A DNA stretch of 64,000 bases, taken from Hippophae tibetana (lineage: Eukaryota > Streptophyta > Magnoliopsida > Rosales > Elaeagnaceae). Below are positions 13,199 to 28,700 of the stretch, one piece after another (within the stretch, counting starts at the first letter, position 1; each line of letters begins with the position of its first letter). Made by a program: the position numbers and the translations under genes. Below the pieces are notes generated by a model that did no database searches, was not told the origin of the DNA, and saw nothing but the letters and a program-made list of their open reading frames with translations. Location of the stretch: the NCBI GenBank assembly GCA_037013495.1, contig CM072810.1, forward strand, positions 69,982,449-70,046,448, read 5' to 3'.

Positions 13199-16100
13199 AT
13201 TTGGAATAAGAAATGGAAAGATTAATTTTGGAAGCAATTCGTTCTGTTTTATTTAATTATAGGCCTCCTATGTTTAGCAATTTTGTTTCTACTGAATTGT
13301 GAAATTTAATTTGTCTTATTTATGATAAGTATTTTTATGCTTTTATTATTTACGGATTGATTAAGCACATTTCACAACTAAATATCCCTACTAAGTTTCC
13401 ATTACTTCTAGGGTTTTGTTGCTTATATAAGAAAAAAACAACCTTTCGGAGGAGGAAGAACTAGTATAATTAATGAAAATATTTTTTACCATGCTTTTTA
13501 CTTTTCTTCCTAGGGTTCTTGATGAAATGCCTGGATTCGACACATCAAAAGGAGTGATCATTATTTTTTGGCGTCAAAAGGTTGGGGTTTTAGGGACTAA
13601 TTGATGTTGCTTTCATGTGAGGATTTAATTTTGTTGTTCTTTTTTAAATCTCCGTCTCTTAGTCTTGATGTTTATTTCTATGCTCAATAAATCTTTGTTC
13701 TTCATAAAAAAAATTGTGTGAAAAAGAAGATGTTTCTACTTTTTACATTATTAAAAAAAGAACATTTGATAAATCAGAGTTACAATTTTACACTCCTATT
13801 ACTTTTGACTCGGGTGTCGAAACTTTTAATATAATAAATCAAATCGAAGCTTGGAATGATTCGTAAAATCACAGCATGGATTCCAAAGAATATTATTTTT
13901 TAAAACCAAATTGCACCGTTTACATAACCTACCAAGAGTTTAAAATTTTCGTCGCTCCTATTCCGTTTTTTTTTTTGCTTTCAGTTTTTTGAATGCCACC
14001 ATAAGAGCGATTGAGTTACTAACCAAGAGTGTGTTTAAAAAAATTCTACAGTTCTCAATATTCAACAATTATTCTCAAGATCATATAAATATTCTCATTA
14101 TCCTTCGCAAGAGATAGATTTGGAATATCAAATGGAAAGATTAATTTTGGAAGCAATTCGTTCTATTTCATTTAATTATAGGCCTCCTATGTCTATCGAT
14201 TTTGTTTCTACTGAATTGTGAAATTTAATTTGTCTTATTTATCATAAGTATTTTTATGCTTTTATTATTTACGAATTGATTAAGCACATTTCACAACTAA
14301 ATATCCCTACTAAGGTTCCATTACTTCTAGGGTTTTGTTGCTTATATAAGAAAACAACAACCTTTCGAAGCAGGAAGAACTAGTATAATTAATGAAAATA
14401 TTTTTTACCATGCTTTTTACTTTTCTTCCTAGGGTTCTTGATGAAATGTCTGGATTCGACACATCAATAGGAGTGATCATTATTTTTTTCGTCAAAAGGT
14501 TGGGGTTTAGGGACTAATTGATGTTGCTTTCATGTGAGGATTTAATTTCGTTGTTCTTTTTTAAATCTACGTCTGTTAGTCTTGATGTTTATTTCTACGC
14601 TCAATAAATCTTTGTTCTTCACAAAAAAAATTGTGTGAAAAACAAGATGGTTTCTACTTTTTACAGTATTAAAAAAAGAACATTTGATAAATCAGAGTTC
14701 CAATTTTACACTCCCATTACTTTTGACTCGGGTGTCAAAACTTTTAATATAATAAATCAAATCGAAGCTTGGAAAGATTCGTAAAATCAGAGCATGGATT
14801 CCAAAGAATATTATTTTTTGAAACCAAATTTCACCGTTTACATAACCTACCAAGAGTTTAAAATTTTCGTCGCTCCTATTCCGTTTTTGTTTTGCTTTCA
14901 GTTTTTTGAATGCCACCATAAGAGCGATTGAGTTACTAACCAAGAGTGTGTTTAAAAAAATTCTAAAGTTCTCAATATCCAACAATTATTCTCAAGACCA
15001 TATAAATATTCTCATTATCCTTCGCAAGAGATAGATTTGGAATATAAAATGGAAAGATTAATTTTGGAAGCAATTCGTTCTATTTCATTTAATTATAGGC
15101 CTCCTATGTCTATCGATTTTGTTTCTACTGAATTGTGAAATTTAATTTGTCTTATTTATCATAAGTATTTTTATGCTTTTATTATTTACTAATATATTAA
15201 GCACATTTCACAACTAAATATCCCTACTAAGTTTCCATTACTTCTAGTGTTTTGTTGCTTATATAAGAAAACATCAACCATTCGGAGGAGGAAGAAGTAG
15301 TATAATTAATGAAAATATTTTTTACCATGCTTTTTATTTTTCTTCCTAGGGTTCTTGATGAAATGCGTGGATTCGACACATCAAAAGGAGTGATCATTAT
15401 TTTTTGGCGTCAAAAGGTTGGGGTTTTGGGGACTAATTGATGTTCCTTTCATGTGAGGATTTAATTTCGTTCTTCTTTTTTAAATATCCGTCTCTTAGTC
15501 TTGATGTTTATTTCTACGCTCAATAAATCTTTGTTCTTCGTAAAAAAAATTGAGTAAAAAGAAGATGGTTTCTACTTTTTACAGTATTAAAAAAAGAACA
15601 TTTGATAAATCAGAGTTCCAATTTTAGACTCCCATTACTTTTGACACGGGTGTCGAAACTTTTAATATAATAAATCAAATCGAAGCTTGGAAAGATTCGT
15701 ACAATCAGAGCATGGATTCCAAAGAATATTATTTTTTGAAACCAAATTGCACCGTTTAAATAACCTACCAAGAGTTTAAAATTTTCGTCGCTCTTATTCC
15801 GTTTTTTTTTTGCTTTCAGTTTTTTGAATGCCACCATAAGAGCGATTGAGTTACTAACCAAGAGTGTGTTTAAAAAAATTCTAAAGTTCTCAATATCCAA
15901 CAATTATTCTCAAGACCATATAAATATTCTCATTATCCTTCGCAAGAGATAGATTTGGAATATCAAATGGAAAGATTAATTTTGGAAGCAATTCGTTCTA
16001 TTTCATTTAATTATAGGCCTCCTATGTCTATCGATTTTGTTTCTACTGAATTGTGAAATTTAATTTGTCTTATTTATCATAAGTATTTTTATGCTTTTAT

Positions 16101-18979
16101 TATTTACGAATTGATTAAGCACATTTCACAACTAAATATCCCTACTAAGGTTCCATTACTTCTAGGGTTTTGTTGCTTATATAAGAAAACAACAACCTTT
16201 CGAAGCAGGAAGAACTAGTATAATTAATGAAAATATTTTTTACCATGCTTTTTACTTTTCTTCCTAGGGTTCTTGATGAAATGTCTGGATTCGACACATC
16301 AATAGGAGTGATCATTATTTTTTTCGTCAAAAGGTTGGGGTTTAGGGACTAATTGATGTTGCTTTCATGTGAGGATTTAATTTCGTTGTTCTTTTTTAAA
16401 TCTCCGTCTCTTAGTCTTGATGTTTATTTCTACGCTCAATAAATCTTTGTTCTTCATAAAAAAAATTGTGTGAAAAAGAAGATGTTTCTACTTTTTACAG
16501 TATTAAAAAAAGAACATTTGATAAATTAGAGTTCCAATTTTACACTCCCATTACTTTTGACACGGGTGTCGAAACTTTTAAAATAATAAATCAAATCGAA
16601 GCTTGGAAAGATTCGTATAATCAGAGCATGGATTCCAAAGAATATTATTTTTTGAAACCAAATTGCACCGTTTAAATAACCTACCAAGAGTTTAAAATAT
16701 TCGTCGCTCTTATTCCGTTTTGTTTTTTGCTTTCAGTTTTTTGAATGCCACCATAAGAGTGATTGAGTTACTAACCAAGAGTGTGTTTAAAAAAATTCTA
16801 AAGTTCTCAATATCCAACAATTATTCTCAGGATCATATAAATATTCTCATTATCCTTCGCAAGAGATAGATTTGGAATATCAAATGGAAAGATTAATTTT
16901 GGAAGCAATTCGTTCTGTTTCATTTAATTATAGGCCTCCTATGTCTCTCGATTTTGTTTCTACTGAATTGTGAAATTTAATTTGTCTTATTTATGATAAG
17001 TATTTTTATGCTTTTATTATTTACGAATTGATTAAGCACATTTCACAACTAAATATCCCTACTAAGTTTCCATTACTTCTAGTGTTTTGTTGCTTATATA
17101 AGAAAACAACAACCATTCGGAGGAGGAAGAACTAGTATAATTAATGAAAATATTTTTTGCCATGCTTTTTACTTTTCTTCCTAGGGTTCTTGATGAAATG
17201 CCTGGATTCGACACATCAAAAGGAGTGATCAATATTTTTTGGCGTCAAATGGTTGGGGTTTTAGGGACTAATTGATGTTGCTTTCATGTGAGGATTTAAT
17301 TTTGTTGTTCTTTTTTAAATCTCCGTCTCTTAGTCTTGATGTTTATTTCTACGCTCAATAAATCTTTGTTCTTCGTAAAAAAAATTAAGTAAAAAGAAGA
17401 TGTTTCTACTTTTTACAGTATTAAAAAAAGAACGTTTGATAAATCAGAGTTCCAATTTTAGACTCCCATTACTTTTGACTCGGGTGTCGAAACTTTTAAT
17501 ATAATAAATCAAATCGAAGCTTGGAATGATTCGTATAATCAGAGCATGGATTCCAAAGAATATTAGTTTTTGAAACCAAATTTCACCGTTTAAATAACCT
17601 ACCAAGAGTTTAAAATATTCGTCGCTATTATTCCGTTTTTTTTTTGCTTTCAGTTTTTTGAATGCCACCATAAGAGCGATTGAGTTACTAACCAAGAGTG
17701 TGTTTAAAAAAATTCTAAAGTTCTCAATATCCAACAATTATTCTAAAGATCATATAAATATTCTCATTATCCTTCGCAAAAGATAGATTTGGAATAACAA
17801 ATGGAAAGATTAATTTTGGAAGCAATTCGTTCTGTTTTATTTAATTATAGGCCTTCTATGTTTAGCGATTTTGTTTCTAATGAATTGTGAAATTTAATTT
17901 GTCTTATTTAAGATAAGTATTTTTATGCTTTTATTATTTACGGATTGATTAAGCACATTTCACAACTAAATATCCCTACTAAGGTTCCATTACTTCTAGG
18001 GTTTTGTTGCTTATATAAGAAAACAACAACCTTTCGAAGGAGGAAGAACTAGTATAATTAATGAAAATATTTTTTAAAATGCTTTTTACTTTTCTTCCTC
18101 GGGTTCTTGATGAAATGCATGGATTCGACACATCAAAAGGAGTGATCATTATTTTTTGGCGTCAAAAGGTTGGGGTTTTAGGGACTAATTGATGTTGCTT
18201 TCATGTGAGGATTTAATTTTGTTGTTCTTTTTTAAATCTCCGTCTCTTAGTCTTGATGTTTATTTCTACGCTCAATAAATCTTTGTTCTTCATAAAAAAA
18301 ATTGTGTGAAAAAGAAGATGTTTCTAATTTTTACAGTATTAAAAAAAGAACGTTTGATAAATCAGAGTTCCAATTTTAGACTCCAATTACTTTTGACTCG
18401 GGTGTCGAAACTTTTAATATAATAAATCAAATCGAAGCTTGGAATGATTCGTATAATCAGAGCATGGATTCCAAAGAATATTATTTTTTGAAACCAAATT
18501 TCACCGTTTAAATAACCTACCAAGAGTTTAAAATATTCGTTGCTATTATTCCGTTTTTTTTTTTGCTTTCAGTTTTTTGAATGCCACCATAAGAGCGATT
18601 GAGTTACTAACCAAGAGTGTGTTTAAAAAAATTCTAAAGTTCTCAATATCCAACAATTATTCTCAAGATCATATAAATATTCTCATTATGCTTCGCAAGA
18701 GATAGATTTGGAATAACAAATGGAAAGATTAATTTTGGAAGCAATTCGTTCTGTTTTATTTAATTATTGGCCTTCTATGTTTAGCGATTTTGTTTCTAAT
18801 GAATTGTGAAATTTAATTTGTCTTATTTATGATAAGTATTTTTATGCTTTTATTATTTACGGATTGATTAAGCACATTTCACAACTAAATATCCCTACTA
18901 AGGTTCCATTACTTCTAGGGTTTTGTTGCTTATATAAGAAAACAACAACCTTTCGAAGGAGGAAGAACTAGTATAATTA

Positions 18980-21900
18980 ATGAAAATATTTTTTAAAATG
19001 CTTTTTACTTTTCTTCCTAGGGTTCTTGATGAAATGCCTGGATTCGACACATCAAAAGGACTGATCATTATTTTTTGACGTCAAAAGGTTGGGGTTTTAG
19101 GGACTAATTGATGTTGCTTTCATGTGAGGATTTAATTTCGTTGTTCTTTTTTAAATCTCCGTCTCTTAGTCTTGATGTTTATTTCTACGCTCAATAAATC
19201 TTTGTTCTTCATAAAAAAAATTGTGTGAAAAAGAAGATGTTTCTACTTTATACACTATTAAAAAAAGAACGTTTGATAAATCAGAGTTCCAATTTTACAC
19301 TCCCATTAATTTTGACTCGGGTGTCGAAACTTTTAATATAATAAATCAAATCGAAGCTTGGAATGATTCGTATAATCAGAGCATGGATTCCAAAGAATAT
19401 TATTTTTTGAAACCAAATTGCACCGTTTAAATAACCTACCAAGAGTTTAAAATATTCGTCACTATTATTCCGTTTTTTTTTTTTGCTTTCAGTTTATTGA
19501 ATGCCACCATAAGAGCGATTGAGTTACTAACCAAAAGTGTGTTTAAAAAAATTCTAAAGTTCTGAATATCCAACAATTATTCTCAAGATCATATAAATAT
19601 TCTCATGATCCTTCGCAAGAGATAGATTTGGAATAACAAATGGAAAGATTAATTTTGGAAGCAATTCGTTCTGTTTTATTTAATTATAGGCCTTCTATGT
19701 TTAGCGATTTTGTTTCTAATGAATTGTGAAATTTAATTTGTCTTATTTATGATAAGTACTTTTATGCTTTTATTATTTACGGATTGATTAAGCACATTTC
19801 ACAACTAAATATCCCTACTAAGGTTCCAGTACTTCTACGGTTTTGTTGCTTATATAAGAAAACAACAACCTTTCGAAGGAGGAAGAACTAGTATAATTAA
19901 TGAAAATATTTTTTAAAATGCTTTTTACTTTTCTTCCTAGGGTTCTTGATGAAATGCCTGGATTCGACACATCAAAAGGAGTGATCATTATTTTTTGGCG
20001 TCAAAAGGTTGGGGTTTTAGGGACTAATTGATGTTGCTTTCATGTGAGGATTTAATTTCGTTGTTCTTTTTTAAATCTCCGTCTCTTAGTCTTGATGTTT
20101 ATTTCTACGCTCAATAAATCTTTGTTCTTCATAAAAAAAATTGTGTGAAAAAGAAGATGTTTCTACTTTTTACAGTATTAAAAAAATAACATTTGATAAA
20201 TCAGAGTTCCAATTTTACACTCCCATTACTTTTGACTCGGGTGTCGAAACTTTTAATATAATAAATCAAATCGAAGCTTGGAAAGATTCATAAAATCAGA
20301 GCATGGATTCCAAAGAATATTATTTTTTGAAACCAAATTGCACCGTTCACATAACCTACCAAGAGTTTAAATCTTTCGTCGCTCCTATTCCGTTTTTTTT
20401 TTGCTTTCAGTTTATTGAATGCCACCATAAGAGCGATTGAGTTACTAACCAAGAGTGTGTTTAACAAAATTCTAAAGTTCTGAATATCCAACAATTATTC
20501 TCAAGATCATATAAATATTCTCATTATCCTTCGCAAGAGATAGATTTGGAATAACAAATGGAAAGATTAATTTTGGAAGCAATTCGTTCTGTTTTATTTA
20601 ATTATAGGCCTTCTATGTTTAGCGATTTTGTTTCTAATGAATTGTGAAATTCAATTTGTCTTATTTATGATAAATATTTTTATGCTTTTATTATTTACGG
20701 ATTGATTAAGCACATTCACAACTAAATATCCCTACTAAGGTTCCATTACTTCTAGGGTTTTGTTGCTTATATAAGAAAACAACAACCTTTCGAAGAAGGA
20801 AGAACTAGTATAATTAATGAAAATATTTTTTACCATGCTTTTTACTTTTCTTCCTAGGGTTCTTGATGAAATGCCTCGATTCGACACATCAAAAGGAGTG
20901 ATCATTATTTTTTGGCGTCAAAAGGTTGGGGTTTTAGGGACTAATTGATGTTGCTTTCATGTGAGGATTTAATTTCGTTGTTCTTTTTTAAATCTCCGTC
21001 TCTTAGTCTTTATGTTTATTTCTACGCTCAATAAATCTTTGTTCTTCATAAAAAAAATTGTGTGAAAAAGAAGATGTTTCTACTTTTTACACTATTAAAA
21101 AAAGAACGTTTGATAAATCAGAGTTCCAATTTTACACTCCCATTAATTTTGACTCGGGTGTCGAAACTTTTAATATAATAAATCAAATCGAAGCTTGGAA
21201 TGATTCGTATAATCAGAGCATGGATTCCAAAGAATATTATTTTTTGAAACCAAATTGCACCGTTTAAATAACCTACCAAGAGTTTAAAATATTCGTCGCT
21301 ATTATTCCGTTTTTTTTTTTGCTTTCAGTTTATTGAATGCCACCATAAGAGCGATTGAGTTACTAACCAAAAGTGTGTTTAAAAAAATTCTAAAGTTCTG
21401 AATATCCAACAATTATTCTCAAGATCATATAAATATTCTCATGATCCTTCGCAAGAGATAGATTTGGAATAACAAATGGAAAGATTAATTTTGGAAGCAA
21501 TTCGTTCTGTTTTATTTAATTATAGGCCTTCTATGTTTAGCGATTTTGTTTCTAATGAATTGTGAAATTTAATTTGTCTTATTTATGATAAGTACTTTTA
21601 TGCTTTTATTATTTACGGATTGATTAAGCACATTTCACAACTAAATATCCCTACTAAGGTTCCAGTACTTCTACGGTTTTGTTGCTTATATAAGAAAACA
21701 ACAACCTTTCGAAGGAGGAAGAACTAGTATAATTAATGAAAATATTTTTTAAAATGCTTTTTACTTTTCTTCCTAGGGTTCTTGATGAAATACCTGGATT
21801 CGACACATCAAAAGGAGTGATCATTATTTTTTGGCGTCAAAAGGTTGGGGTTTTAGGGACTAATTGATGTTGCTTTCATGTGAGGATTTAATTTCGTTGT

Positions 21901-22735
21901 TCTTTTTTAATTCTCCGTCTCTTAGTCTTGATGTTTATTTCTACGCTCAATAAATCTTTGTTCTTCATAAAAAAAATTGTGTGAAAAAGAAGATGTTTCT
22001 ACTTTTTACAGTATTAAAAAAATAACATTTGATAAATCAGAGTTCCAATTTTACACTCCCATTACTTTTGACTCGGGTGTCGAAACTTTTAATATAATAA
22101 ATCAAATCGAAGCTTGGAAAGATTCATAAAATCAGAGCATGGATTCCAAAGAATATTATTTTTTGAAACCAAATTGCACCGTTTACATAACCTACCAAGA
22201 GTTTAAATCTTTCGTCGCTCCTATTCCGTTTTTTTTTTGCTTTCAGTTTATTGAATGCCACCATAAGAGCGATTGAGTTACTAACCAAGAGTGTGTTTAA
22301 CAAAATTCTAAAGTTCTGAATATCCAACAATTATTCTCAAGATCATATAAATATTCTCATGATCCTTCGCAAGAGATAGATTTGGAAAAACAAATGGAAA
22401 GATTAATTTTGGAAGCAATTCGTTCTGTTTTATTTAATTATAGGCCTTCTATGTTTAGCGATTTTGTTTCTAATGAATTGTGAAATTTAATTTGTCTTAT
22501 TTATGATAAGTACTTTTATGCTTTTATTATTTACGGATTGATTAAGCACATTTCACAACTAAATATCCCTACTAAGGTTCCAGTACTTCTACGGTTTTGT
22601 TGCTTATATAAGAAAACAACAACCTTTCGAAGGAGGAAGAACTAGTATAATTAATGAAAATATTTTTTAAAATGCTTTTTACTTTTCTTCCTAGGGTTCT
22701 TGATGAAATACCTGGATTCGACACATCAAAAGGAG
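18980..22735 (+). repeat. Alternating A/B dimer region with one chimeric monomer
   Basis: The monomer at 18,980 (type A) carries CCAGTACTTCTACGG. The monomer at 19,900 (type B) carries TTTAAATCTTTCGTCGC and the one-base-short CACATTCACAAC. The monomer at 20,817 is again A. The monomer at 21,736 starts as B (TTTAAATCTTTCG near 22,203) but ends as A (CCAGTACTTCTACGG near 22,580). The next, at 22,654, is B. This A-B-A-B/A-B order, with a switch inside a monomer, is what an unequal crossover or gene conversion between neighbouring units leaves behind. Confidence 0.75.
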
Positions 22736-25700
22736 TGATCATTATTTTTTGGCGTCAAAAGGTTGGGGTTTTAGGGACTAATTGATGTTGCTTTCATGTG
22801 AGGATTTAATTTCGTTGTTCTTTTTTAAATCTCCGTCTCTTAGTCTTGATGTTTATTTCTACGCTCAATAAATCTTTGTTCTTCATAAAAAAAATTGTGT
22901 GAAAAAGAAGATGTTTCTACTTTTTACAGTATTAAAAAAATAACATTTGATAAATCAGAGTTCCAATTTTACACTCCCATTACTTTTGACTCGGGTGTCG
23001 AAACTTTTAATATAATAAATCAAATCGAAGCTTGGAAAGATTCATAAAATCAGAGCATGGATTCCAAAGAATATTATTTTTTGAAACCAAATTGCACCGT
23101 TTACATAACCTACCAAGAGTTTAAATCTTTCGTCGCTCCTATTCCGTTTTTTTTTTGCTTTCAGTTTATTGAATGCCACCATAAGAGCGATTGAGTTACT
23201 AACCAAGAGTGTGTTTAACAAAATTCTAAAGTTCTGAATATCCAACAATTATTCTCAAGATCATATAAATATTCTCATGATCCTTCGCAAGAGATAGATT
23301 TGGAAAAACAAATGGAAAGATTAATTTTGGAAGCAATTCGTTCTGTTTTATTTAATTATAGGCCTTCTATGTTTAGCGATTTTGTTTCTAATGAATTGTG
23401 AAATTCAATTTGTCTTATTTATGATAAGTATTTTTATGCTTTTATTATTTACGGATTGATTAAGCACATTCACAACTAAATATCCCTACTAAGGTTCCAT
23501 TACTTCTAGGGTTTTGTTGCTTATATAAGAAAACAACAACCTTTCGAAGAAGGAAGAACTAGTATAATTAATGAAAATATTTTTTACCATGCTTTTTACT
23601 TTTCTTCCTAGGGTTCTTGATGAAATGCCTGGATTTGACACATCAAAAGGAGTGATCATTATTTTTTGGCGTCAAAAGGTTGGGGTTTTAGGGACTAATT
23701 GATGTTGCTTTCATGTGAGGATTTAATTTCGTTGTTCTTTTTTAAATCTCCGTCTCTTAGTCTTGATGTTTATTTCTACGCTCAATAAATCTTTGTTCTT
23801 CATAAAAAAAATTGTGTGAAAAAGAAGATGTTTCTACTTTTTACACTATTAAAAAAAGAACGTTTGATAAATCAGAGTTCCAATTTTACACTCCCATTAC
23901 TTTTGACTCGGGTGTCGAAACTTTTAATATAATAAATCAAATCGAAGCTTGGAATGATTCGTATAATCAGAGCATGGATTCCAAAGAATATTATTTTTTG
24001 AAACCAAATTGCACCGTTTAAATAACCTACCAAGAGTTTAAAATATTCGTCGCTATTATTCCGTTTTTTTTTTGCTTTCAGTTTATTGAATGCCACCATA
24101 AGAGCGATTGAGTTACTAACCAAAAGTGTGTTTAAAAAAATTCTAAAGTTCTGAATATCCAACAATTATTCTCAAGATCATATAAATATTCTCATGATTC
24201 TTCGCAAGAGATAGATTTGGAATAACAAATGGAAAGATTAATTTTGGAAGCAATTCGTTCTGTTTTATTTAATTATAGGACTTCTATGTTTAGCGATTTT
24301 GTTTCTAATGAATTGTGAAATTTAATTTGTCTTATTTATGATAAGTATTTTTATGCTTTTATTATTTACGGATTGATTAAGCACATTTCACAACTAAATA
24401 TCCCTACTAAGGTTCCATTACTTCTAGGGTTTTGTTGCTTATATAAGAAAACAACAACCTTTCGAAGGAGGAAGAACTAGTATAATTAATGAAAATATTT
24501 TTTAAAATGCTTTTTACTTTTCTTCCTAGGGTTCTTGATGAAATGCCTGGATTCGACACATCAAAAGGAGTGATCATTATTTTTTGGCGTCAAAAGGTTG
24601 GGGTTTTAGGGACTAATTGATGTTGCTTTCATGTGAGGATTTAATTTCGTTGTTCTTTTTTAAATCTCCGTCTCTTAGTCTTGATGTTTATTTCTACGCT
24701 CAATAAATCTTTGTTCTTCATAAAAAAAATTGTGTGAAAAAGAAGATGTTTCTACTTTTTACACTATTAAAAAAAGAACGTTTGATAAATCAGAGTTCCA
24801 ATTTTACACTCCCATTAATTTTGACTCGGGTGTCGAAAATTTTAATATAATAAATCAAATCGAAGCTTGGAATGATTCGTATAATCAGAGCATGGATTCC
24901 AAAGAATATTATTTTTTGAAACCAAATTGCACCGTTTACATAACCTACCAAGAGTTTAAAATATTCGTCGCTATTATTCCGTTTTTTTTTTTGCTTTCAG
25001 TTTTTTGAATGCCACTATAAGAGCGATTGAGTTACTAACCAAGAGTGTGTTTAAAAAAATTCTAAAGTTCTGAATATCCAATAATTATTCTCAAGATCAT
25101 ATAAATATTCTCATGATCCTTCGCAAGAGATAGATTTGGAATAACAAATGGAAAGATTAATTTTGGAAGCAATTCGTTCTGTTTTATTTAATTATAGGCC
25201 TTCTATGTTTAGCGATTTTGTTTCTAATGAATTGTGAAATTTAATTTGTCTTATTTATGATAAGTATTTTTATGCTTTTTTTATTTACGGATTGATTAAG
25301 CACATTTCACAACTAAATATCCCTACTAAGGTTCCATTACTTCTAGGGTTTTGTTGCTTATATAAGAAAACAACAACCTTTCGAAGGAGGAAGAACTAGT
25401 ATAATTAATGAAAATATTTTTTAAAATGCTTTTTACTTTTCTTCCTAGGGTTCTTGATGAAATGCCTGGATTCGACACATCAAAAGGACTGATCATTATT
25501 TTTTGGCGTCAAAAGGTTGGGGTTTTAGGGACTAATTGATGTTGCTTTCATGTGAGGATTTAATTTCGTTGTTCTTTTTTAAATCTCCGTCTCTTAGTCT
25601 TGATGTTTATTTCTACGCTCAATAAATCTTTGTTCTTCATAAAAAAAATTGTGTGAAAAAGAAGATGTTTCTACTTTTTCCAGTATTAAAAAAATAACAT

Positions 25701-28700
25701 TTGATAAATCAGAGTTCCAATTTTACACTCCCATTACTTTTGACTCGGGTGTCGAAACTTTTAATATAATAAATCAAATCGAAGCTTGGAAAGATTCATA
25801 AAATCAGAGCATGGATTCCAAAGAATATTATTTTTTGAAACCAAATTGCACCGTTTACATAACCTACCAAGAGTTTAAATCTTTCGTCGCTCCTATTCCG
25901 TTTTTTTTTGCTTTCAGTTTATTGAATGCCACCATAAGAGCGATTGAGTTACTAACCAAGAGTGTGTTTAACAAAATTCTAAAGTTCTGAATATCCAACA
26001 ATTATTCTCAAGATCATATAAATATTCTCATGATCCTTCGCAAGAGATAGATTCGGAAAAACAAATGGAAAGATTAATTTTGGAAGCAATTCGTTCTGTT
26101 TTATTTAATTATAGGCCTTCTATGTTTAGCGATTTTGTTTCTAATGAATTGTGAAATTTAATTTGTCTTATTTATGATAAGTATTTTTATGCTTTTATTA
26201 TTTACGGATTGATTAAGCACATTTCACAACTAAATATCCCTACTAAGGTTCTATTACTTCTAGGGTTTTGTTGCTTATATAAGAAAACAACAACCTTTCG
26301 AAGGAGGAAGAACTAGTATAATTAATGAAAATATTTTTTACCATGCTTTTTACTTTTCTTCCTAGGGTTCTTGATGAAATGCCTGGATTCGACACATCAA
26401 AAGGAGTGATCATTATTTTTTGGCGTCAAAAGGTTGGGGTTTTAGGGACTAATTGATGTTGCTTTCATGTGAGGATTTAATTTCGTTGTTCTTTTTTAAA
26501 TCTCCGTCTCTTAGTCTTGATGTTTATTTCTACGCTCAATAAATCTTTGTTCTTCATAAAAAAAATTATGTGAAAAAGAAGATGTTTCTACTTTTTACAC
26601 TATTAAAAAAAGAACGTTTGATAAATCAGAGTTCCAATTTTACACTCCCATTACTTTTGACTCGGGTGTCGAACTTTTAATATAATAAATCAAATCGAAG
26701 CTTGGAATGATTCGTATAATCAGAGCATGGATTCCAAAGAATATTATTTTTTGAAACCAAATTGCACCGTTTAAATAACCTACCAAGAGTTTAAAATATT
26801 CGTCGCTATTATTCCGTTTTTTTTTTTGCTTTCAGTTTATTGAATGCCACCATAAGAGCGATTGAGTTACTAACCAAAAGTGTGTTTAAAAAAATTCTAA
26901 AGTTCTGAATATCCAACAATTATTCTCAAGATCATATAAATATTCTCATGATCCTTCGCAAGAGATAGATTTGGAATAACAAATGGAAAGATTAATTTTG
27001 GAAGCAATTCGTTCTGTTTTATTTAATTATAGGCCTTCTATGTTTAGCTATTTTGTTTCTAATGAATTGTGAAATTTAATTTGTCTTATTTATGATAAGT
27101 ATTTTTATGCTTTTATTATTTACGGATTGATTAAGCACATTTCACAACTAAATATCCCTACTAAGGTTCCATTACTTCTAGGGTTTTGTTGCTTATATAA
27201 GAAAACAACAACCTTTCGAAGGAGGAAGAACTAGTATAATTAATGAAAATATTTTTTAAAATGCTTTTTACTTTTCTTCCTCGGGTTCTTGATGAAATGC
27301 CTGGATTCGACACATCAAAAGGAGTGATCATTATTTTTTGGCGTCAAAAGGTTGGGGTTTTAGGGACTAATTGATGTTGCTTTCATGTGAGGATTTAATT
27401 TCGTTGTTCTTTTTTAAATCTCCGTCTCTTAGTCTTGATGTTTATTTCTACGCTCAATAAATCTTTGTTCTTCATAAAAAAAATTGTGTGAAAAAGAAGA
27501 TGTTTCTACTTTTTACATTATTAAAAAAAGAACGTTTGATAAATCAGAGTTCCAATTTTACACTCCCATTACTTTTGACTCGGGTGTCGAAACTTTTAAT
27601 ATAATAAATCAAATCGAAGCTTGGAATGATTCGTATAATCAGAGCATGGATTCCAAAGAATATTATTTTTTGAAACCAAATTGCACCGTTTAAATAACCT
27701 ACCAAGAGTTTAAAATATTCGTCGCTATTATTCCGTTTTTTTTTTGCTTTCAGTTTATTGAATGCCACCATAAGAGAGATTGAGTTACTAACCAAGAGTG
27801 TGTTTAAAAAAATTCTAAAGTTCTGAATATCCAACAATTATTCTCAAGATCATATAAATATTCTCATGATCCTTCGCAAGAGATAGATTTGGAATAACAA
27901 ATGGAAAGATTAATTTTGGGAGCAATTCGTTCTGTTTTATTTAATTATAGGCCTTCTATGTTTAGCGATTTTGTTTCTAATGAATTGTGAAATTTAATTT
28001 GTCTTATTTATGATAAGTATTTTTATGCTTTTATTATTTACGGATTGATTAAGCACATTTCACAACTAAATATCCCTACTAAGGTTCCATTACTTCTAGG
28101 GTTTTGTTGCTTATATAAGAAAACAACAACCTTTCGAAGGAGGAAGAACTAGTATAATTAATGAAAATATTTTTTAAAATGCTTTTTACTTTTCTTCCTA
28201 GGGTTCTTGATGAAATGCCTGCATTCGAGACATCAAAAGGAGTGATCATTATTTTTTGGCGTCAAAAGGTTGGGGTTTTAGGGACTAATTGATGTTGCTT
28301 TCATGTGAGGATTTAATTTCGTTGTTCTTTTTTAAATCTCCATCTCTTAGTCTTGATGTTTATTTCTACGCTCAATAAATCTTTGTTCTTCATAAAAAAA
28401 TTGTGTGAAAAAGAAGATGTTTCTACTTTTTACACTATTAAAAAAAGAACGTTTGATAAATCAGAGTTCCAATTTTACACTCCCATTAATTTTGACTCGG
28501 GTGTCAAAAATTTTAATATAATAAATCAAATCGAAGCTTGGAATGATTCGTATAATAAGAGCATGGATTCCAAAGAATATTATTTTTTGAAACCAAATTG
28601 CACCGTTTAAATAACCTACCAAGAGTTTAAAATATTCGTCGCTATTATTCCGTTTTTTTTTTGCTTTCAGTTTTTTGAATGCCACCATAAGAGCGATTGA

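Larger units (their letters stand above)
4520..18979 (+). repeat. Diverged mosaic monomers
   Basis: About sixteen monomers with more variants per copy than the 19-36 kb core. Two allele groups alternate: TATTTCATTTAATT with CCTATGTCTATCG, and TGTTTTATTTAATT with CTATGTTTAGCG. A segment at 5,520-7,530 matches 9,190-11,200 at a 3,671-base offset, sharing ATAAAAAATCAAATCG and CATATATATATTCTC but with roughly ten differences in 2 kb, so this four-monomer duplication is older. A segment of about 460 bases at 14,100-14,560 matches 15,935-16,395, sharing CGAAGCAGGAAGAAC and ATCAATAGGAG. No unique DNA was found. Confidence 0.75.
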
